DNA from: Flaccisagitta enflata
Taxonomy: Eukaryota; Chaetognatha; Sagittoidea; Aphragmophora
Direction of reading: 5' to 3'
DNA: 64,000 nucleotides
Assembly (NCBI GenBank): GCA_965153355.1
Contig: OZ231126.1
Location: 52,204,001-52,268,000, forward strand
Below, in pieces: positions 1 through 13,560 of the stretch; the stretch's first letter is position 1, and each line of letters begins with the position of its first letter. Under the pieces are notes generated by a model, which was given only the letters and a program-made list of their open reading frames with translations, was not told the DNA's origin and did not search any database. The translations under genes and the position numbers were made by a program.

Positions 1-44
<44 letters not shown>
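1..44 (+). repeat. (AC)n microsatellite at window edge
   Basis: A pure dinucleotide array that starts at or before the window boundary. Confidence 0.97.
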
Positions 45-49
<5 letters not shown>

Positions 50-304
50 TATAGACAAATGGATAGCACGACAGACTGATTGACACACATAGTGACAGGA
101 GTAGAACAATGTCAAACATTCATGCTAAAGAGAAAGTCCATCATGTATCTATGTATAAGAATAGGTAACTATAAAGCCTAATATGAAACTTGGTCCCACA
201 GTTAAAATCTTATGCAGGTACGCTCACTCTCTTCCGCCCATACACTACCATTTATACACACAAGCATACTGAAACATGTATCAAAGCAGACATGCCAACC
301 CATA

Positions 305-1743
305 GATGTCACGAACTTTTGATTTTAAAAATCGACCAGGTCGAACGAAGCATGGTCGAACCCCCCCAAAAAATAGACCAAAAATTGACCATAGGTCGAT
401 CTTTTTGTCAGTTAGCCCTATTGTCAAGATAAAATATCATTTACAGTCACAGCAACATGTTTCAGAAGCCACTCTACATACTGGAATTCAAATGCCGCCG
501 CTTCTTTTTGATTTGATTTTTTCATCATAACAGTCTCTGATGCTAAATTATAAGTAAACTATATGCTTAAACATTGGAAACTGATGAAATATTGAGGAAG
601 GGAGTAGTAATCTTGTGGTTCCTTACATTAGAAATTGATTATGCCGTTTTGTTTAAGCTCAAGAAAAAAAAATTCAAAAGATTAACTTTTTCCTAAATCA
701 TTGGAAAATACAGGGTATTATCCCTTTTTAGGGTCTCCCAGCGGCGCGCTTCTTTACACATGTATCACAAGATAAGTTATTCACGTTGTAGCAACTTATT
801 AATATGAAAATAGAACTAAGAGCCAACTAATCAGGAGAGACCAGCTTTTGTAGAAGAATTTTGTTTCAGGGCGTGGGTTCCGCAATTTTTTTTATGTATT
901 TTCATAGTTAACCATGGCAAAGTAGAACGGCGAACACTTTGTTTTGCTAATTTCTGCTTAACTATGGGCCTGAACCATAGACAATCCGAGACTGTTTGAA
1001 AGCCTCGCAAAAAAATCTTCTTAATGCGACGTTGCTGGTCATTTTAGCTGTATTTGTTTAGTAATAGAAAAGGTTTGAAGTAAAAAATCGCTGATTGAAA
1101 AAATGGCTAATTACAATACTCTTCCAATGAGCAAATTTAGTCTTTCTGTTTTTGTCAACGATGCAGCTGAGGATTGTCTGATCTACTGTTTAGCCATGAG
1201 CAAGTAAAAGAGCTTCAGATTTCCTTTAAAATGGCGTCAAGATCAAATTCCTAACTTGATGCATTTTATTCTTATGTTAAAATGAAGACAACCCATAAAA
1301 TCACATAGTGAATTTTTTTTTGAATACCTGTCTTCATCCTAAAGCCTTATCTAATTGGGTAGAGCTAGGAAATTTGTTTTTCTTATTGCTTGGATATGAA
1401 ACACTCCCTAACATATAGTTCACTTGTTTTTTTGGTTTTTTTTTTTTGTTTGTTTTTTTTTTTTTTTTTGCCATAGTTATGCAATGCATTTAATTAACAA
1501 TTTTCCATTTGTTATTATTTCATTTTCATTGTTTCAATATTACAAGAATTCAATTTTACGAGTTTTTTCATACTTCTTACTCAATTTTTAATCAGTCTCA
1601 TCGTCACATCGAAGTTATGCCAGCCAGTGAAAAACAGACAAAAAATCGACCCGATACATTTGTGTTTTGGGTGACTCAGTAAGATTGTTCAGAAACACTG
1701 AAAATCGACCCGATTAATCAACCAGTCGATTAGTTCGTGACAC
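305..1743. mobile_element. Possible TIR element, GTCACGAAC ends
   Basis: GTCACGAACT at 308 is inverted at about 1734-1743. Both flanking regions also carry repeated TCGACC..GGTCGA motifs (320-400 and 1645-1732). The interior is AT-rich with no gene visible. Short terminal match only, so moderate to low support. Confidence 0.35.
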
Positions 1744-2359
1744 CTCTGTGCCAACCAATACATTTTTCGCAATCATCCTTATCTATACCCGCACACAAGC
1801 TCACACACGCTCATCTGTTCTCACACAAACAGGCTTGTACACATCCCTTTTCTTTTTCGCAAACAAGTTTAAACACACACAAACATCCATTCACGCACAC
1901 AAGCACACAAGCACACACGCACAAAAGCACACAGTCACGCACGCAGCCAGGCACGCAGACGGGTTGCGCGCGCAAGAAAATGAAAGAAATTAGAAATGCT
2001 GCTCGGTTTTGCGCCGAGTTGAGACATGAATCATTTCTGCTTCATTTGAGTCTCGGGCTAGAAGGCTGACAACGAAATAAATTGGCTATCAAGCCTAAAA
2101 ATGCCGCAATTGAGAGATGGAAATACTAAAGGAGTGAGTACAATAGGAAAATGCAGAAGGATCTTTTTCTATACAAAGTAGAGGGTTGTAGTATTCCTCA
2201 AATTGAGTTGCCGAAATACGCTAGTTTTGTCTCTAGATGCAAAAGGTGGAAAGGGTGCTGATTCAGGTGCAAATAGGGAAGCGGGCTGTTTTAGAAGGGA
2301 GTGGGAAAAACGCAGATATGCTCTTACTGGAAAAAAAAAATTTACCAGAAAATTGAAAA

Positions 2360-2590
2360 AAAAGTGACGCGGGGTCACAGTGCAATGTCGTTGCGGATAG
2401 GTGGACAGAGGTATACAACCTCCTTCCATGCCTTTCCTCTCTCCATGCTCACTCACACACACACACACATACTATCAAAACTGCAACATCATACTATTGG
2501 ACTCGTACATTACGGACTAACGCACAGACAGACGGACGGACAGATGGACGGACAAAGCCTTTACTAAAGTTGCCTATCCGCAATCTAAAA
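2360..2590 (+). mobile_element. Pearl-like element, family B, copy 1
   Basis: Starts GTGACGCGGGGTCAC, then GTTGCGGATAGGTGGACAG, a (CAGA/GGAC) core, AAAGCCTTTACTAAAG and a GTTGCC..GCAATC hairpin with CTAAAA. Matches the ends of the elements at 12060, 22405 and 36198. Confidence 0.75.
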
Positions 2591-2643
2591 TTGTGGGAAA
2601 ATGGTGAATGACTATACAAAAAAGTTGACAATAGATTTAATCA

Positions 2644-3405
2644 TACACCGTCTTTAAATCGAATTAATAAATGGTAAACCATTATAAATCCTAAAATACT
2701 GGGCAAAAAGTTTTCAAATTTTCAGGGAATGCTGGTATCATACTGCGGTTTTGTTATGCAAAACTTCGATTTTTAGTCATAGATAGGCGAAGATCAGCAA
2801 ATCATTGAAAAATGTGGATTTTTAAGCAAAATCACCTATTATATAGGGGTTTTTTGACAAAGTTGTCAATATATGCTTACCGTTTCAAAACGTATTGAGC
2901 CGCAACCCTGAAACTGGTTTCAAATAAAAAGAAATTGTCATCTTTTTTAGTTTTGGAAAAATTTTTGACCATTTTTGACATTTATGAAGATTTTAATCAA
3001 TTTTCCAGAATTTCAAGTCTGCATGACAGTAAAAATCTTTCTCAAACCAATCTTAACCTTCATGAATATCCAAATTTTCTCAATTTTTTGATGAAACTGA
3101 AATCTATGATATATTTCCTGCCATTTGAGACCATCCCAGGGGCTATAGCTTATTTTCTTTAGAAATGGCATGCAAATAAATAAAGCTTCTTCATGGAACA
3201 AAATAATGAAGAATTGTCTCTGCTTCAAAAGTGAATTATTTTTTATGTTTTGCCAATCCTCAACTATCCCATACTCTTATTTGAGGTTTTTCACACCAAA
3301 ACCGCAGTATATTACCAGCATTCCCTGAATATTTGAAGACTTTTGCCTGGTAGTTTAGTTGTAATAAAGGTTTAACATTTTTCACTCCGATTTAATGACG
3401 GTGTA
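2644..3405. mobile_element. Palindromic TA-type MITE 1
   Basis: The left arm TACACCGTCTTTAAATCG through about 2750 is inverted at about 3290-3405, with arms of about 110 bp including GGGAATGCTGGTA and ACTGCGGTTTTG. The interior is AT-rich without a gene. TA at both tips. Confidence 0.75.
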
Positions 3406-3665
3406 GAGCAAAGGTGATGGATAACCATTAAAATAATCATTTTAACCCTCATCTGCATATTATGATTTTCAAAGTTACTATTATAGCGCCGATGTATAAG
3501 TTAGAACTAAAATTAGTACGATTTTCAGTTGCAGACAGACAACTGTTTAAGATGCTCTGTCCGTCCGTCGATCCGTCGGTCCATTTGTTGGTCCATAACG
3601 CATCGGTCAAAAAATTGTAAAAACGATAAATGTATGTGTGGCAGTGGGTGTGGAAGGGAAGTTTG

Positions 3666-4172
3666 TGATATGCCGGGGTAGGCGGGAGGATGCTATCGTC
3701 AGGGTCCAGGGGTAGAATGCTCAAAGATGGGGTGCCTGCCAAAAACTCATAGAGAAAATCCCTAAAAGCCCGCGGGGAGAATGTACTGAGAAAGAAACCC
3801 AAACTAGGCAAATGATACATGCTATAGACCTAAGAAAGACCCTAAGACCTAATGAATCTGTCATCTCTGCATAACTAGCCTAAGAGGGGGGGGAACCTAA
3901 GAATAAGGTCAATCCTAAGGGGAGAGAGGTGATATCCAAATGGACATCTTGCTCAGGGAGAATGAGACGCCAGGGGAAGGGGAGTGGCCTCTCCCAGACT
4001 GCAGTCACACCTCCCTTAAGTAGGCCAAAGTGGGGAAGATGAAGCCACGGAAGAGGAGGTTCCAAGGCAACAGCCAAAGAGAAGGAGAAGGTAGGGCAAA
4101 GCCGGCAAGGGAAAGGGAAGGACCCAACCCAGATATCAGAGAGGGTAAGAAGGGGAAATGCGCGGCACTACA
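3666..4172 (+). mobile_element. 507-bp LTR-like repeat, copy 1
   Basis: Nearly identical to 14398-14904: the same length, and I noticed only one base difference (AGCCTAAG versus AGCTTAAG). Starts TGATATGCC and ends CACTACA, that is TG..CA like a retroviral-type LTR. Neighbouring sequence differs between copies. The flanking 5-mers GTTTG and GTTGC are not an exact duplication. Upstream (3525-3610) is a pearl-like (GTCC) fragment. Confidence 0.6.
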
Positions 4173-5219
4173 GTTGCTCCCCCTCACGCCGAGACGATGT
4201 CCTCAGCGTCAAAATGAGCAGCCAATCTTAAGACGAAGAGACCCCCATTCCTATCACAAAGAAAATATCAAATAAAAAAAAATCACACTAGCACATGTGT
4301 GCTAAAGAGTGTGTAACACGCCATGAAACAATATGCCATAACAATTGAGCCAACACGAAAATAAATTGTACCATGATCAACTGCACAATGTCTCGAAAAA
4401 ACGTCAGTCTACTTTGGACGGGAAATAAATGAAAAAGCAATACCGCGTAACAGTAATACAATTTAGGTACGCTTATAGACACACAAACGGCGGAGAACCA
4501 TACATAACCCAAGCGAGAATACATTAACAATCAGAAACGGTGAAAGATATATCGCGCGATGCTGTCCAATGTATCGAATTCCGTTAAAGAGCCATTTCCA
4601 GATTGATCTTGATGCATTATTTCCACGCTGCTCCATTGCGTCGCAGTTGTCATGAACGTCTTGTTTCACCGTAGGCGCGTTCGTACATGTAGCGATATAC
4701 ACGCTTACTAAGCATGCAACTGACTTGGGCAGGACATGACCAGATCAGGAATGGAACCAAGCGTGAACGGGCCAATGAACGAACAACGAACAGGAGTGTG
4801 AATGGACAGATGAACCAACCATGAACAAATGAACAATTGAGCGAGCACATGCAAACAAACGCGGAACAAGCGAGTAAACGAGCGACCGAGCAAACCCGAC
4901 CATGTCCTGTCCAAAATGGGGCGAAACTCGTCCCAGAAAATTTGAAGACAGGGGCGCGCCCCCCAGACTGGTGTGATCGCCGATACGACTAAAGCGTCCA
5001 TCCCGGAACGCCGTGCCGTGACCTGCTGTGAAGCGAGTAAGTGAGGGAATATGCGAGTATGTGAATGAGCAAATGATCAAATGAACAAATGAACGAGCAC
5101 GTAACAAGCATTCACGCGATTAAGTGAACAAGCTTATGAGGTCATGACACGGTTAAAGCACGCGCGGCGGCAGCCAGCAAAAGTTGCCCCTGTAGGCAAC
5201 TTAAACGTGACAAGGATAC
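4173..5219. other. Mostly unique region with GAAC-rich quasi-repeat
   Basis: Apart from the candidate exon at 4463-4636, 4735-5110 is a loose run of GAAC, GAGC and AATG words with no clear period. No confident gene. Confidence 0.4.
4463..4636 (-). CDS. Candidate exon with membrane segment, possibly Patched/NPC1-like N-terminus
   Basis: ATG at 4634-4636 opens 57 codons: MEQRGNNASRSIWKWLFNGI, then RYIGQHRAIYLSPFLIVNVF and SLGLCMVLRRLC. A short amphipathic region followed by I/G-x-H and one hydrophobic span resembles the first transmembrane segment of Patched-domain (RND-type) proteins, which often have F-x-x-x-G-x-x-I-G-x-H-P before the span. The resemblance is weak and recalled from memory. 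No extracellular-domain exon was found downstream, so it may be a fragment or chance. Confidence 0.25.
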   Translation of the reverse strand: MEQRGNNASRSIWKWLFNGIRYIGQHRAIYLSPFLIVNVFSLGLCMVLRRLCVYKRT

Positions 5220-5770
5220 ACAGTGACCGTGTAAGAAACAAGAAAAACAACTAAACAAGAAAAAAAACCAAACAAAAAAAACAAGAAAACAGGAGAACAA
5301 GCAAAAAACAAAACAAAAAACGGGAACAAATCACACAAAAGAGAACACGGGCAAAAAAAAAGAGAAAAAAAAACAAACAAACAAAAAGACGCCAAAAACA
5401 AAGCAGAAAAAAAAACGACAGCCAAGCAAAAAATTAAAAAAACAAACAGAAGCAACAAAAAAAAACAAGCATAAAAACACAAGGCACAGCACGAGACAAA
5501 GAACAAGAAAAAAAACAACAAACAAAAGACAAAGAGGAAAAACAACAACGATCAACAAAACAAAAAAAACGATGACAACAAAACAAAATAATAACAACGA
5601 TAACACCCACAATACCGAAGACAAAAACAACAATATCAATAATAAAAATAATAATAATAAAGATCACGATGATAAAAATAATAATAAAGATAAAAATAAT
5701 AACAATAAAGATAATGATAATAATAATTATAATAATAATAATAATAATAATAACAATGATTACAGTTCAG
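5220..5770 (+). repeat. A-rich tract with AAC and (AAT)n
   Basis: A-rich low-complexity DNA interrupted by C and G; 5637-5755 is mainly AAT/ATAATA units. The long opposite-strand ORFs here are Phe/Leu low-complexity artefacts. Confidence 0.85.
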
Positions 5771-7225
5771 GGATGGTTAATCCTGCGTTAAGGGGGAGGG
5801 TTAGGTTCAAACAACGGACGAACGTTCGAGCCCGTTTGGAGGCGGCGGCCCTTTTATGTAGACAACCAGACCAGTGACCCAGGCATCCTAACATCAGCGA
5901 CCCGTACAGACAGCAGAGCCCGTGTACAGTGTACATGTATGGACAGACAGACTTAACTCAAGCAAACAAAACACGTTTAGCATCCCGGTCCAAACAGAAT
6001 GGCAGGAACACTCTTCTGTTATTGTTCTCACCTGAACTAAAATGCCGTGACACATAGCCCCCGTCATTTTTCCCGAAATCAAGGTAACAATCCAACGGAC
6101 GGACTTCTGCCCAAGTGGGCAGCTTATATGTCACGCCCACGCCGGGTTAAACCTGGCCAGTTTGAAGGGGGAAAAATTTAAACAAAAGTAACAGAATAAA
6201 CCCAAAACATGAACAACGCCAATGGGAGAAGCATGATACAAAACAAGAATCGAGTAGAGGAAGTGAACAAGGAAATGAAGAGAAATATACAGAACCAGAC
6301 CAAACGGGTAGCCTCAAGGGGGAAACGTAACAGGTAAAAGAATGGGTAGAGATGGGGGGAACTAACAGGGCAAGAGGGAAAAAAATGTAAGGGGAAAATG
6401 AAGGCTAAACTTACGGACACGTTGACAGTAGCGTGGCGGCGTAAGAGCTTCAAAATCTGCCCAGATGGACAACTAATTCATGCCCCTGCGCCACACAAGG
6501 GGGAAAATCTTACCTGATTCGACCTTTTTTCTCCATTTGGCGATGTAAACAAACCTGATTTCGTCGTAGGCCCACTTCTTGTTGTACCGTGATTGGTAAA
6601 CTCATAACGCCAAACTTTTCCTAGTATCTATCTCTTTCCTCCAATTTAACAAGCTAACTGATAATTGGCGTATTTGCGGCCGAATTTACTATACATCACT
6701 GACTAGCTAACTGATTGCAAATGTAAGTTGTATCTGTGCTAACTCAGGCATTGCTTGACATTGAAAAAGACAAAGGGAAACCGTCAGATTGACTATATGC
6801 AAATGAGGCTTTTGTTACTCATTTTCTAGCTTTGATGACCTTTTTGCATGAAACCAAACTGTAAACTACCCTCATCAACTTGAGTACCAAAATGTAAATA
6901 ATACAAATAATAAGCACAAATTTTCATGCACCCGGTCATTCAAAGTAACATAATGATGATCGTTCATCTAAAAACGATCTAATATGATCCAAAACCAGAT
7001 ACTTAGTAAAATATAACATTCAAGGAAGCTATTAAAACAATTGAAAATTACCTATAAACTATCTGAAACCTGATAAGTTAAACGAAAGGCCAAATACATG
7101 GCACACCAGTCGCGGCAGGGGCAGTAGTGCGATAATCGCTTGCAGTTCAAAAAAGTGATATAAGGACTATAAGGAGCGACCAACATGACAAGGTGTAGTC
7201 GCGTGACCGTGACTAAAATGACTAT
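5771..7225. other. Unique region with a pearl-like hairpin fragment
   Basis: A GGACGGACTT run followed by the hairpin CTGCCCAAGTGGGCAG at 6103-6123 resembles a pearl-like 3' end of another subfamily. The motif GGTCCAAACAG.ATGGCAGGA recurs at 5990, 11975 and, in altered form, about 13350. The rest (6140-7225) shows no gene apart from the 3' end of the small gene. Confidence 0.4.
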
Positions 7226-7387
7226 TCAACGGAAAACTCTTCCAAATTCTCCCATTTGTAGAAACACTTCCTCCATTTCTTCTTCATGGTTCTCTGTAAC
7301 AGACTCAAATTCCGAGAAAGCCTGAATCACTTGCAGCAAAAGTTCGCTTGTCGTTGTTAGGAAATTCAATCCTAACTGTCCCTGTCC
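7226..7387 (-). CDS. Small unknown gene, exon 2 (C-terminal)
   Basis: The acceptor CATTACAG precedes 53 codons and a TGA at 7226-7228. The sequence begins GQGQLGLNFLTTTSELLLQV and continues IQAFSEFESVTENHEEEMEE with a VFLQMGEFGRVFR end. Alternating Leu/Ile/Phe and Glu suggest one or two amphipathic helices, possibly a coiled-coil adaptor. The phase (0) matches exon 1. Codon use is normal and the segment has no repeat character, unlike its surroundings. No family recognised. Confidence 0.6.
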   Translation of the reverse strand, partial: GQGQLGLNFLTTTSELLLQVIQAFSEFESVTENHEEEMEEVFLQMGEFGRVFR

Positions 7388-7554
7388 CTGTAATGTGGAC
7401 ATTCAATTTTTTTTTTCATTGTAGAACAAATAGGGCCAGAAGCATAACTCAATAGACATGGACGATTGGGTAGGGGCAAAAATGCAAAAAAACACTTGCA
7501 ATTCAGAAATGATACAGAGGAGCTGACAGATGGACAGACGGAGTGTATGTATGT

Positions 7555-7783
<229 letters not shown>

Positions 7784-7878
7784 GCTCGTTTATTTACAAA
7801 CACAGAGATGAAAAAGAAAGAATGAAAACATACTTTGGCTTGTGATGTCTGCTTACTCCTTCCGTGATGTCTTCATAC

Positions 7879-7977
7879 TCCTTCGGCAGTTCTTCTGGTC
7901 ATCAACGTGCGATCGATCTTGATATCGTTCAAGATTGCAGTTGCAGCAAGATTAGCGTTTCTTTGTTCCGCTGCCAT
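7879..7977 (-). CDS. Small unknown gene, exon 1 (start)
   Basis: ATG at 7975-7977 opens 33 codons, MAAEQRNANLAATAILNDIK and onward, ending RRTAEG at a donor GGA|GTATGA in phase 0. The intron (7388-7878) contains adjoining (TC)n and (CA)n microsatellites. Joined to exon 2 in the same phase it gives an 86-residue protein. I do not recognise the family. The predicted product is helical and acidic at its C-terminus, without signal peptide or membrane segment. The donor is followed by an imperfect 23-bp direct repeat that provides a second, out-of-use GTAAGC site. Confidence 0.55.
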
Positions 7978-8100
7978 GATGCGGGCTCCAAACGCTCTGT
8001 ATTTAAAGATCAAAGTTGCTTTCAAAGATTGCTTTCATTCATTTTTAGTTTTGATAAACAAGGCTTTTCCCGTTCATCCATGAGCATGTAGGGGGGGGGG

Positions 8101-8613
8101 TTGGGTGCTTCGCATCGCACAAGTTGGTTATTTCTTTTCGCCCTCTTTACCTAATATGGAGTGACCAATTTTAGGACCCTTACCATTTTTGTTTTATCAA
8201 AAATCATTCATCTTCCATTTTTTAGAAAATTGCTTTTGAGGACCTAATTTGCATAATGCAGTGGGATGAAACAACACCCTGACATTGTTTGAATCAGCTT
8301 TCATAATTTTCTACTCTTCATAAAATTGCAATTCTGCCTTTCCATTTGCTCTTTCATAACTAATGTTCTGATATTTAATTTATTCTTTTATACAGCATGA
8401 TTTTCTAAAACAAAAATTATCCTTTTTGTAACAAAACTACACAGGATTTTGCTGAATTCTGTCAAATCAGTGGAAACTTTAAGGCCAAAACAAAAATGGA
8501 AGATGAAGGAATTTTGAAAAAAGGAAAATGGTCATCTTCATGATTTTTGCTCCTCCACATTACTTAAGTAGGGTAAAGGGATACTCCCATCTTTTGCTAT
8601 GTGAAGCACCCAA
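8101..8613. mobile_element. MITE, TTGGGTGCTTC family, copy 1
   Basis: Left end TTGGGTGCTTCGCATCGCAC, right end GCTATGTGAAGCACCCAA. Interior AT-rich and clearly alignable to 37714-38218. Flanked by G-rich runs. A further right-end fragment is at about 9735-9765. Confidence 0.75.
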
Positions 8614-8850
8614 GGGGGGGGGGGGGTGGGCTGGGAGCTGAACACCCCGGATTACCTGTCTGCAACATTATTTTCGGCGCATCTCTTTAGCCCTTCGACT
8701 TTTCCGACAAGAAACGCTGCAGGGCCTAGTCGTGAATCTGCGCAGTCCCATCTCATCGCAACGAAGAAAGTTCGAGGCCTATCTGATGGCAGCGGCGGAA
8801 ATGTCGTCCTCTTGGTGCTTTTCGCCTATCCCGATGAAGTGAATCTCATT

Positions 8851-8915
<65 letters not shown>

Positions 8916-9050
8916 TTAACAGACGGAGACAGACAGATGGAGACAGAGAGACGGAGAGACAGAGAGACGGAGAGACAGACGGACAGAGAGACGGAGAGAC
9001 AGACGGACAGAGAGACGGAGAGACAGACGGACAGAGAGACAGAGAGACGG
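8851..9050 (+). repeat. (AG)n and 24-bp GACAGACGGACAGAGAGACGGAGA repeat
   Basis: A GA array (8851-8916) passes into a purine-rich array whose 24-bp units of GACA, GACG and GAGA words repeat about four times. Confidence 0.9.
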
Positions 9051-9291
9051 GGAGGAAGTAAAAAGAAGAGATAAATGGTGGCACATATATGATCAAAATG
9101 TTATACAGAAGTGATGCTTTTAATGCGTCACAATGCAAATGTTGGCAGTGCAATACCCCTTCTCCTGATTTGAATGAATTTAAAAAAAATTGTTTTGATT
9201 ATTTTTTGTTTGTCTTTGATACTAACTTTAAAAATAAAAGAGAATGATTTTTTTGTTGATTATAATGATTTTTTTTTCATTTTTTCAGGGA

Positions 9292-9540
9292 TGTATATAG
9301 TTGCACCACTATTAATCACCCCTTTAGCCCTTTGATTTTTCCCCTCACAGAGTAAAAAAACATGAGATATTTTCCCATATACCCTCTTCATAGTGGTATT
9401 TTAATTTTCATAGTATAAAATAATTTAAAAATTAAATATTCTTTTAAGTAAAATTTTGATTTTTTTTATCTATTTCCAAACATCTAGTTTCCTCCCCCAC
9501 CTGCCATAGGGGTTGGAAGGAATATGCAACTATATATAGG
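9292..9540. mobile_element. Short TIR element, TATATAGTTGCA ends
   Basis: TGTATATAGTTGCA at the left and TGCAACTATATATA at the right, about 249 bp, AT-rich interior, no ORF. Confidence 0.5.
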
Positions 9541-9826
9541 TCTACATTTGCCCAAAATAAAAATAAACAAAATAAGAATAAACAATCTTCTTATAACAAA
9601 GACTATAAAAAGTTTTCATACAAGCAGATAGTCAATTTTTGAAAAAAAAAACAATTTATTTTAAAGAATATCAATACAATCTTAAAAATTAAATCTTACT
9701 ATACAAAAATTTTTAGATGCTGAGTGTCCCACTGTCCCAACTTTTGCTGTTTGAAGCACCCAAGTATCGCATAGCTACTGATTTGCTGGCGTCACCACCA
9801 TCATTGCTGTGTTTTATCAATTTTTG

Positions 9827-10704
<878 letters not shown>

Positions 10705-10784
<80 letters not shown>

Positions 10785-10905
10785 CCAGACATAGACCCAG
10801 ACGCAGACACAGACGCAGACACAGACGCAGACACAGACGCAGACACAGACGCAAACATAGACGCAGACACAGACATAGACACAGACATAGACACGGACGG
10901 AGACA
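10705..10905 (+). repeat. (GA)n followed by 12-bp CAGACACAGACG repeat
   Basis: About 78 bp of GA, then units of CAGACACAGACG with TAG and CAA variants to about 10905. Confidence 0.95.
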
Positions 10906-10984
10906 CAAAACAGAAATAGTAAATCAGTCATGTATACACATAGAAAGAGACACAGACAGACACAGACGGATAGAAATGGAGAGA

Positions 10985-12059
10985 GTGATCAATAAAGAGG
11001 TAAAGTAGGTTTACAGAGATGCCGATCCCCAACATATGTGATAATTGACAGATATATCGACTGTAGAGACACCTGAGCGTAACTTTTCAAAATTTATATG
11101 GCGGCGTAAGGCTTTTTGCCTACCTTTCCGGCCGTCCAGCAGGTTCCGCGAATGATTGTGTGTTCTTCGTATTGTATCCTACGCGGAAGGCCACCTCTCA
11201 CAACTGAACACTCAATAGCTTTCCGTTGATCAAATTAAACTTTTTATTTTTCTATCGGGGAAACGTTTTCTGACGCGGAGCAGCGAGTTTAGATCGCTAC
11301 GTGACTGCTGTTTCATGATTTCGAATCAGGTCTCTTCGTCTCGGTTGTTCGTGCCGGTTTAAACCTAATGGGTTCTAAGAGGAAGGAGAAACAAACCAAA
11401 ACAAACGAGGGGTGAATGGGGGTGGGTTATCAAGACGCAAGATGACGCAAAAGGGAGGGGGGTGGGAATATGAAATAATTTCAGAGGTGGGGAGGTTAAA
11501 TATCAAGACAGAAGCCGAGCGTAAGAAAAACGCTGGAAGAGGGGCAAATCTAAATCAAAACTAAACTCGATAAAACGATAATGATAAAAAAAAGTGAGAC
11601 AAAGAAGGGAGGTGAAAAGCAGAAAGGGGAAAATCATCGGGCAAAATCAGGCGCAAACCAAAACGTAATCGAAATCAAGGACAAGGGGGGGGGGACATTC
11701 AAACAAAGTAGGATCAACCCTGACATAAGGGGGCCCGAACATTAAAACCGACTCCCGATGTCACTGTCAGTCTGTCCATTAGGTGTTACCATCTCCGAGA
11801 ATTACTGTAAGGGTACACCCCCGTCCACACAGCGCGGCAGGAGTGTGTTTTGATGAAGGTTGCGTTACCACGCATCCTAGAAGGTTGCGTTACCACGCAT
11901 CCTGAAAGCTAACCAGCACCTTACAGTAACTTACCCGCAAGATGCCGTCAAAAAAAAGATAGGGGACGTGGATACACCCCGGTCCAAACAGCATGGCAGG
12001 AGTGAGTTTACAGACCACGCAACTAAGCGTCGGGCGACGTTTGCAATAAAAGAAAAAAA
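10985..12059. other. Gene-poor region with 24-bp tandem duplication
   Basis: Holds a perfect direct duplication of GAAGGTTGCGTTACCACGCA plus TCCT at 11855-11902. No gene seen. Confidence 0.4.
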
Positions 12060-12232
12060 AAAAAGTGACGCGGGGTCATAGAATCGCCGCGGACGGGTGG
12101 GCAGGGGCAGCCAACACATACACAGAAAGCCTTAAAACGCTTATCTTACCACCTTTCGACTTGTGCTTACGGACAGACGGACCAACGGACGAACAAAGCC
12201 TCTTATAGAGTTGCGTGTTTACAACTAAAAAG
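12060..12232 (+). mobile_element. Pearl-like element, family B, copy 2
   Basis: Starts GTGACGCGGGGTCA, carries GCGGACGGGTGGGCAGGGGC, a GGAC core, AAAGCCTCTTATAGAG, hairpin AGTTGCGTGTTTACAACT and AAAAA. A short, nearly complete copy. Confidence 0.8.
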
Positions 12233-12350
12233 AATGACGTACGGGAACGATGTGCACGCCGCGCGCGACTGACGAACAAACTGCGTAGACACACTGCCGA
12301 GACAAGCTGATCAGAAATAGTTCAAACAACCGGACAGACTGGATGATAGG

Positions 12351-12504
12351 ACAAACGCGAACGGACGAACGCGAACGGACAAACGAGATAGGACAAACGA
12401 GATAGGACAAACAAGATAGGACAAACGAGGTAGGACAAACGAGGTAGGACAAACGAGAAAGGAAAAACGAGAAAGGACAAACGAGAAAGGACAAACAAGA
12501 TAGG
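12351..12504 (+). repeat. 14-bp minisatellite ACAAACGAGATAGG, about 11 units
   Basis: Consecutive 14-bp units with graded variants (GCGAACGG, GAGATAGG, GAGGTAGG, GAGAAAGG). Confidence 0.92.
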
Positions 12505-12599
12505 TTGGCGGATGGAGAAGCATAATGAACCGAAATGAAATACAAAACCAACACGTAATCTAAGCCTTTCCCCACAGTGGTCGGCCTAGGAAATTGTTC

Positions 12600-13560
12600 C
12601 ATGTCGGAGTTAAAAAAAAAAAAAAAAAAACAATAATAATAATAATTCAGGCGCCGGTTGAGATTGATTGTCCACGCAAGAAAACGAAAATCCGTTACGA
12701 GACACTTAAAATGACGGCAATAGATATAACATTACGACGCAACAAAAACAATTAGTAATTGAGCAGGGAGACAAGGAAACGGAGTAAGAATAACTTTACA
12801 ATTATCCGCGCGAGGTAATTTATACAACGGAAAGTATTGATAACGGGAAAATATGCGACAGTGCTATGCGTAACATAGACGATGAGCATGTTAAGAGAGA
12901 GAGGAAAAAAAAAATGAGGGGGAAAGAAATAGAATCCCGTTGCCTTACGGTTTTTGTGCACTATGCGCGGTTTCTTCTTTTTTTCAGCTGTAACTTTTTC
13001 TTTGAATTTGTATTTCATTTATTTCTTTTTTTTTTTTCTTCCGCTTTCTCTTTCTTCTTTTTTTTTTTGCACACTTTCGTATTTGTTTTGTTTTTGTTTT
13101 TTATTTGCACACTGTATTCGTCTTTTTTTTTTTTTTTTTTTTTTTTAACCCCTGGCAACAGGCACACAAAATCACAAAATTGTCATAAGTCGCAGAGACG
13201 AGTCAGAGTATCTTCGAGCACGCGCCTGTCCATAGTCGCCACTGTCCTCTTCCATCGTCTTTGCCGTTGTGTTTGTCATTATCTCTGCCATCGTCTATGG
13301 CACTATGCCACTGTCTTTGCCATTGTCCAAGAAAAACAAATGGATACACCCCACCCCACACAGCGTGGTAGGAGTGTTTTGATACCATTGTCTTCTCATC
13401 GAAACTCGTCGCATGTGTAACAATATCCGTACATCTTCTCTTCTTGTACCAGTGTACAACTGCCAGCGGGGGCTGCTGACTTGACTTAAGTTGCTGCTTT
13501 GATCGGGTTCTGCCAGTAGAGGGTTGTCTTGACACACAGGTAAAGTCTCAGTCTACAAAC
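12600..13560. other. Poly(A)/(T) runs and unique sequence
   Basis: A run of about 18 A followed by AAT repeats (12611-12650) and T-rich tracts to 13147. 13150-13560 holds CATCGTCTTTGCC-like partial repeats and a motif shared with 11975. No gene. Confidence 0.35.

Noticed and set aside
5894-6140. Minus-strand ORF with a GTGAGA donor
   Set aside because: It overlaps a pearl-like core and hairpin (CTGCCCAAGTGGGCAG), so it is more likely element sequence.
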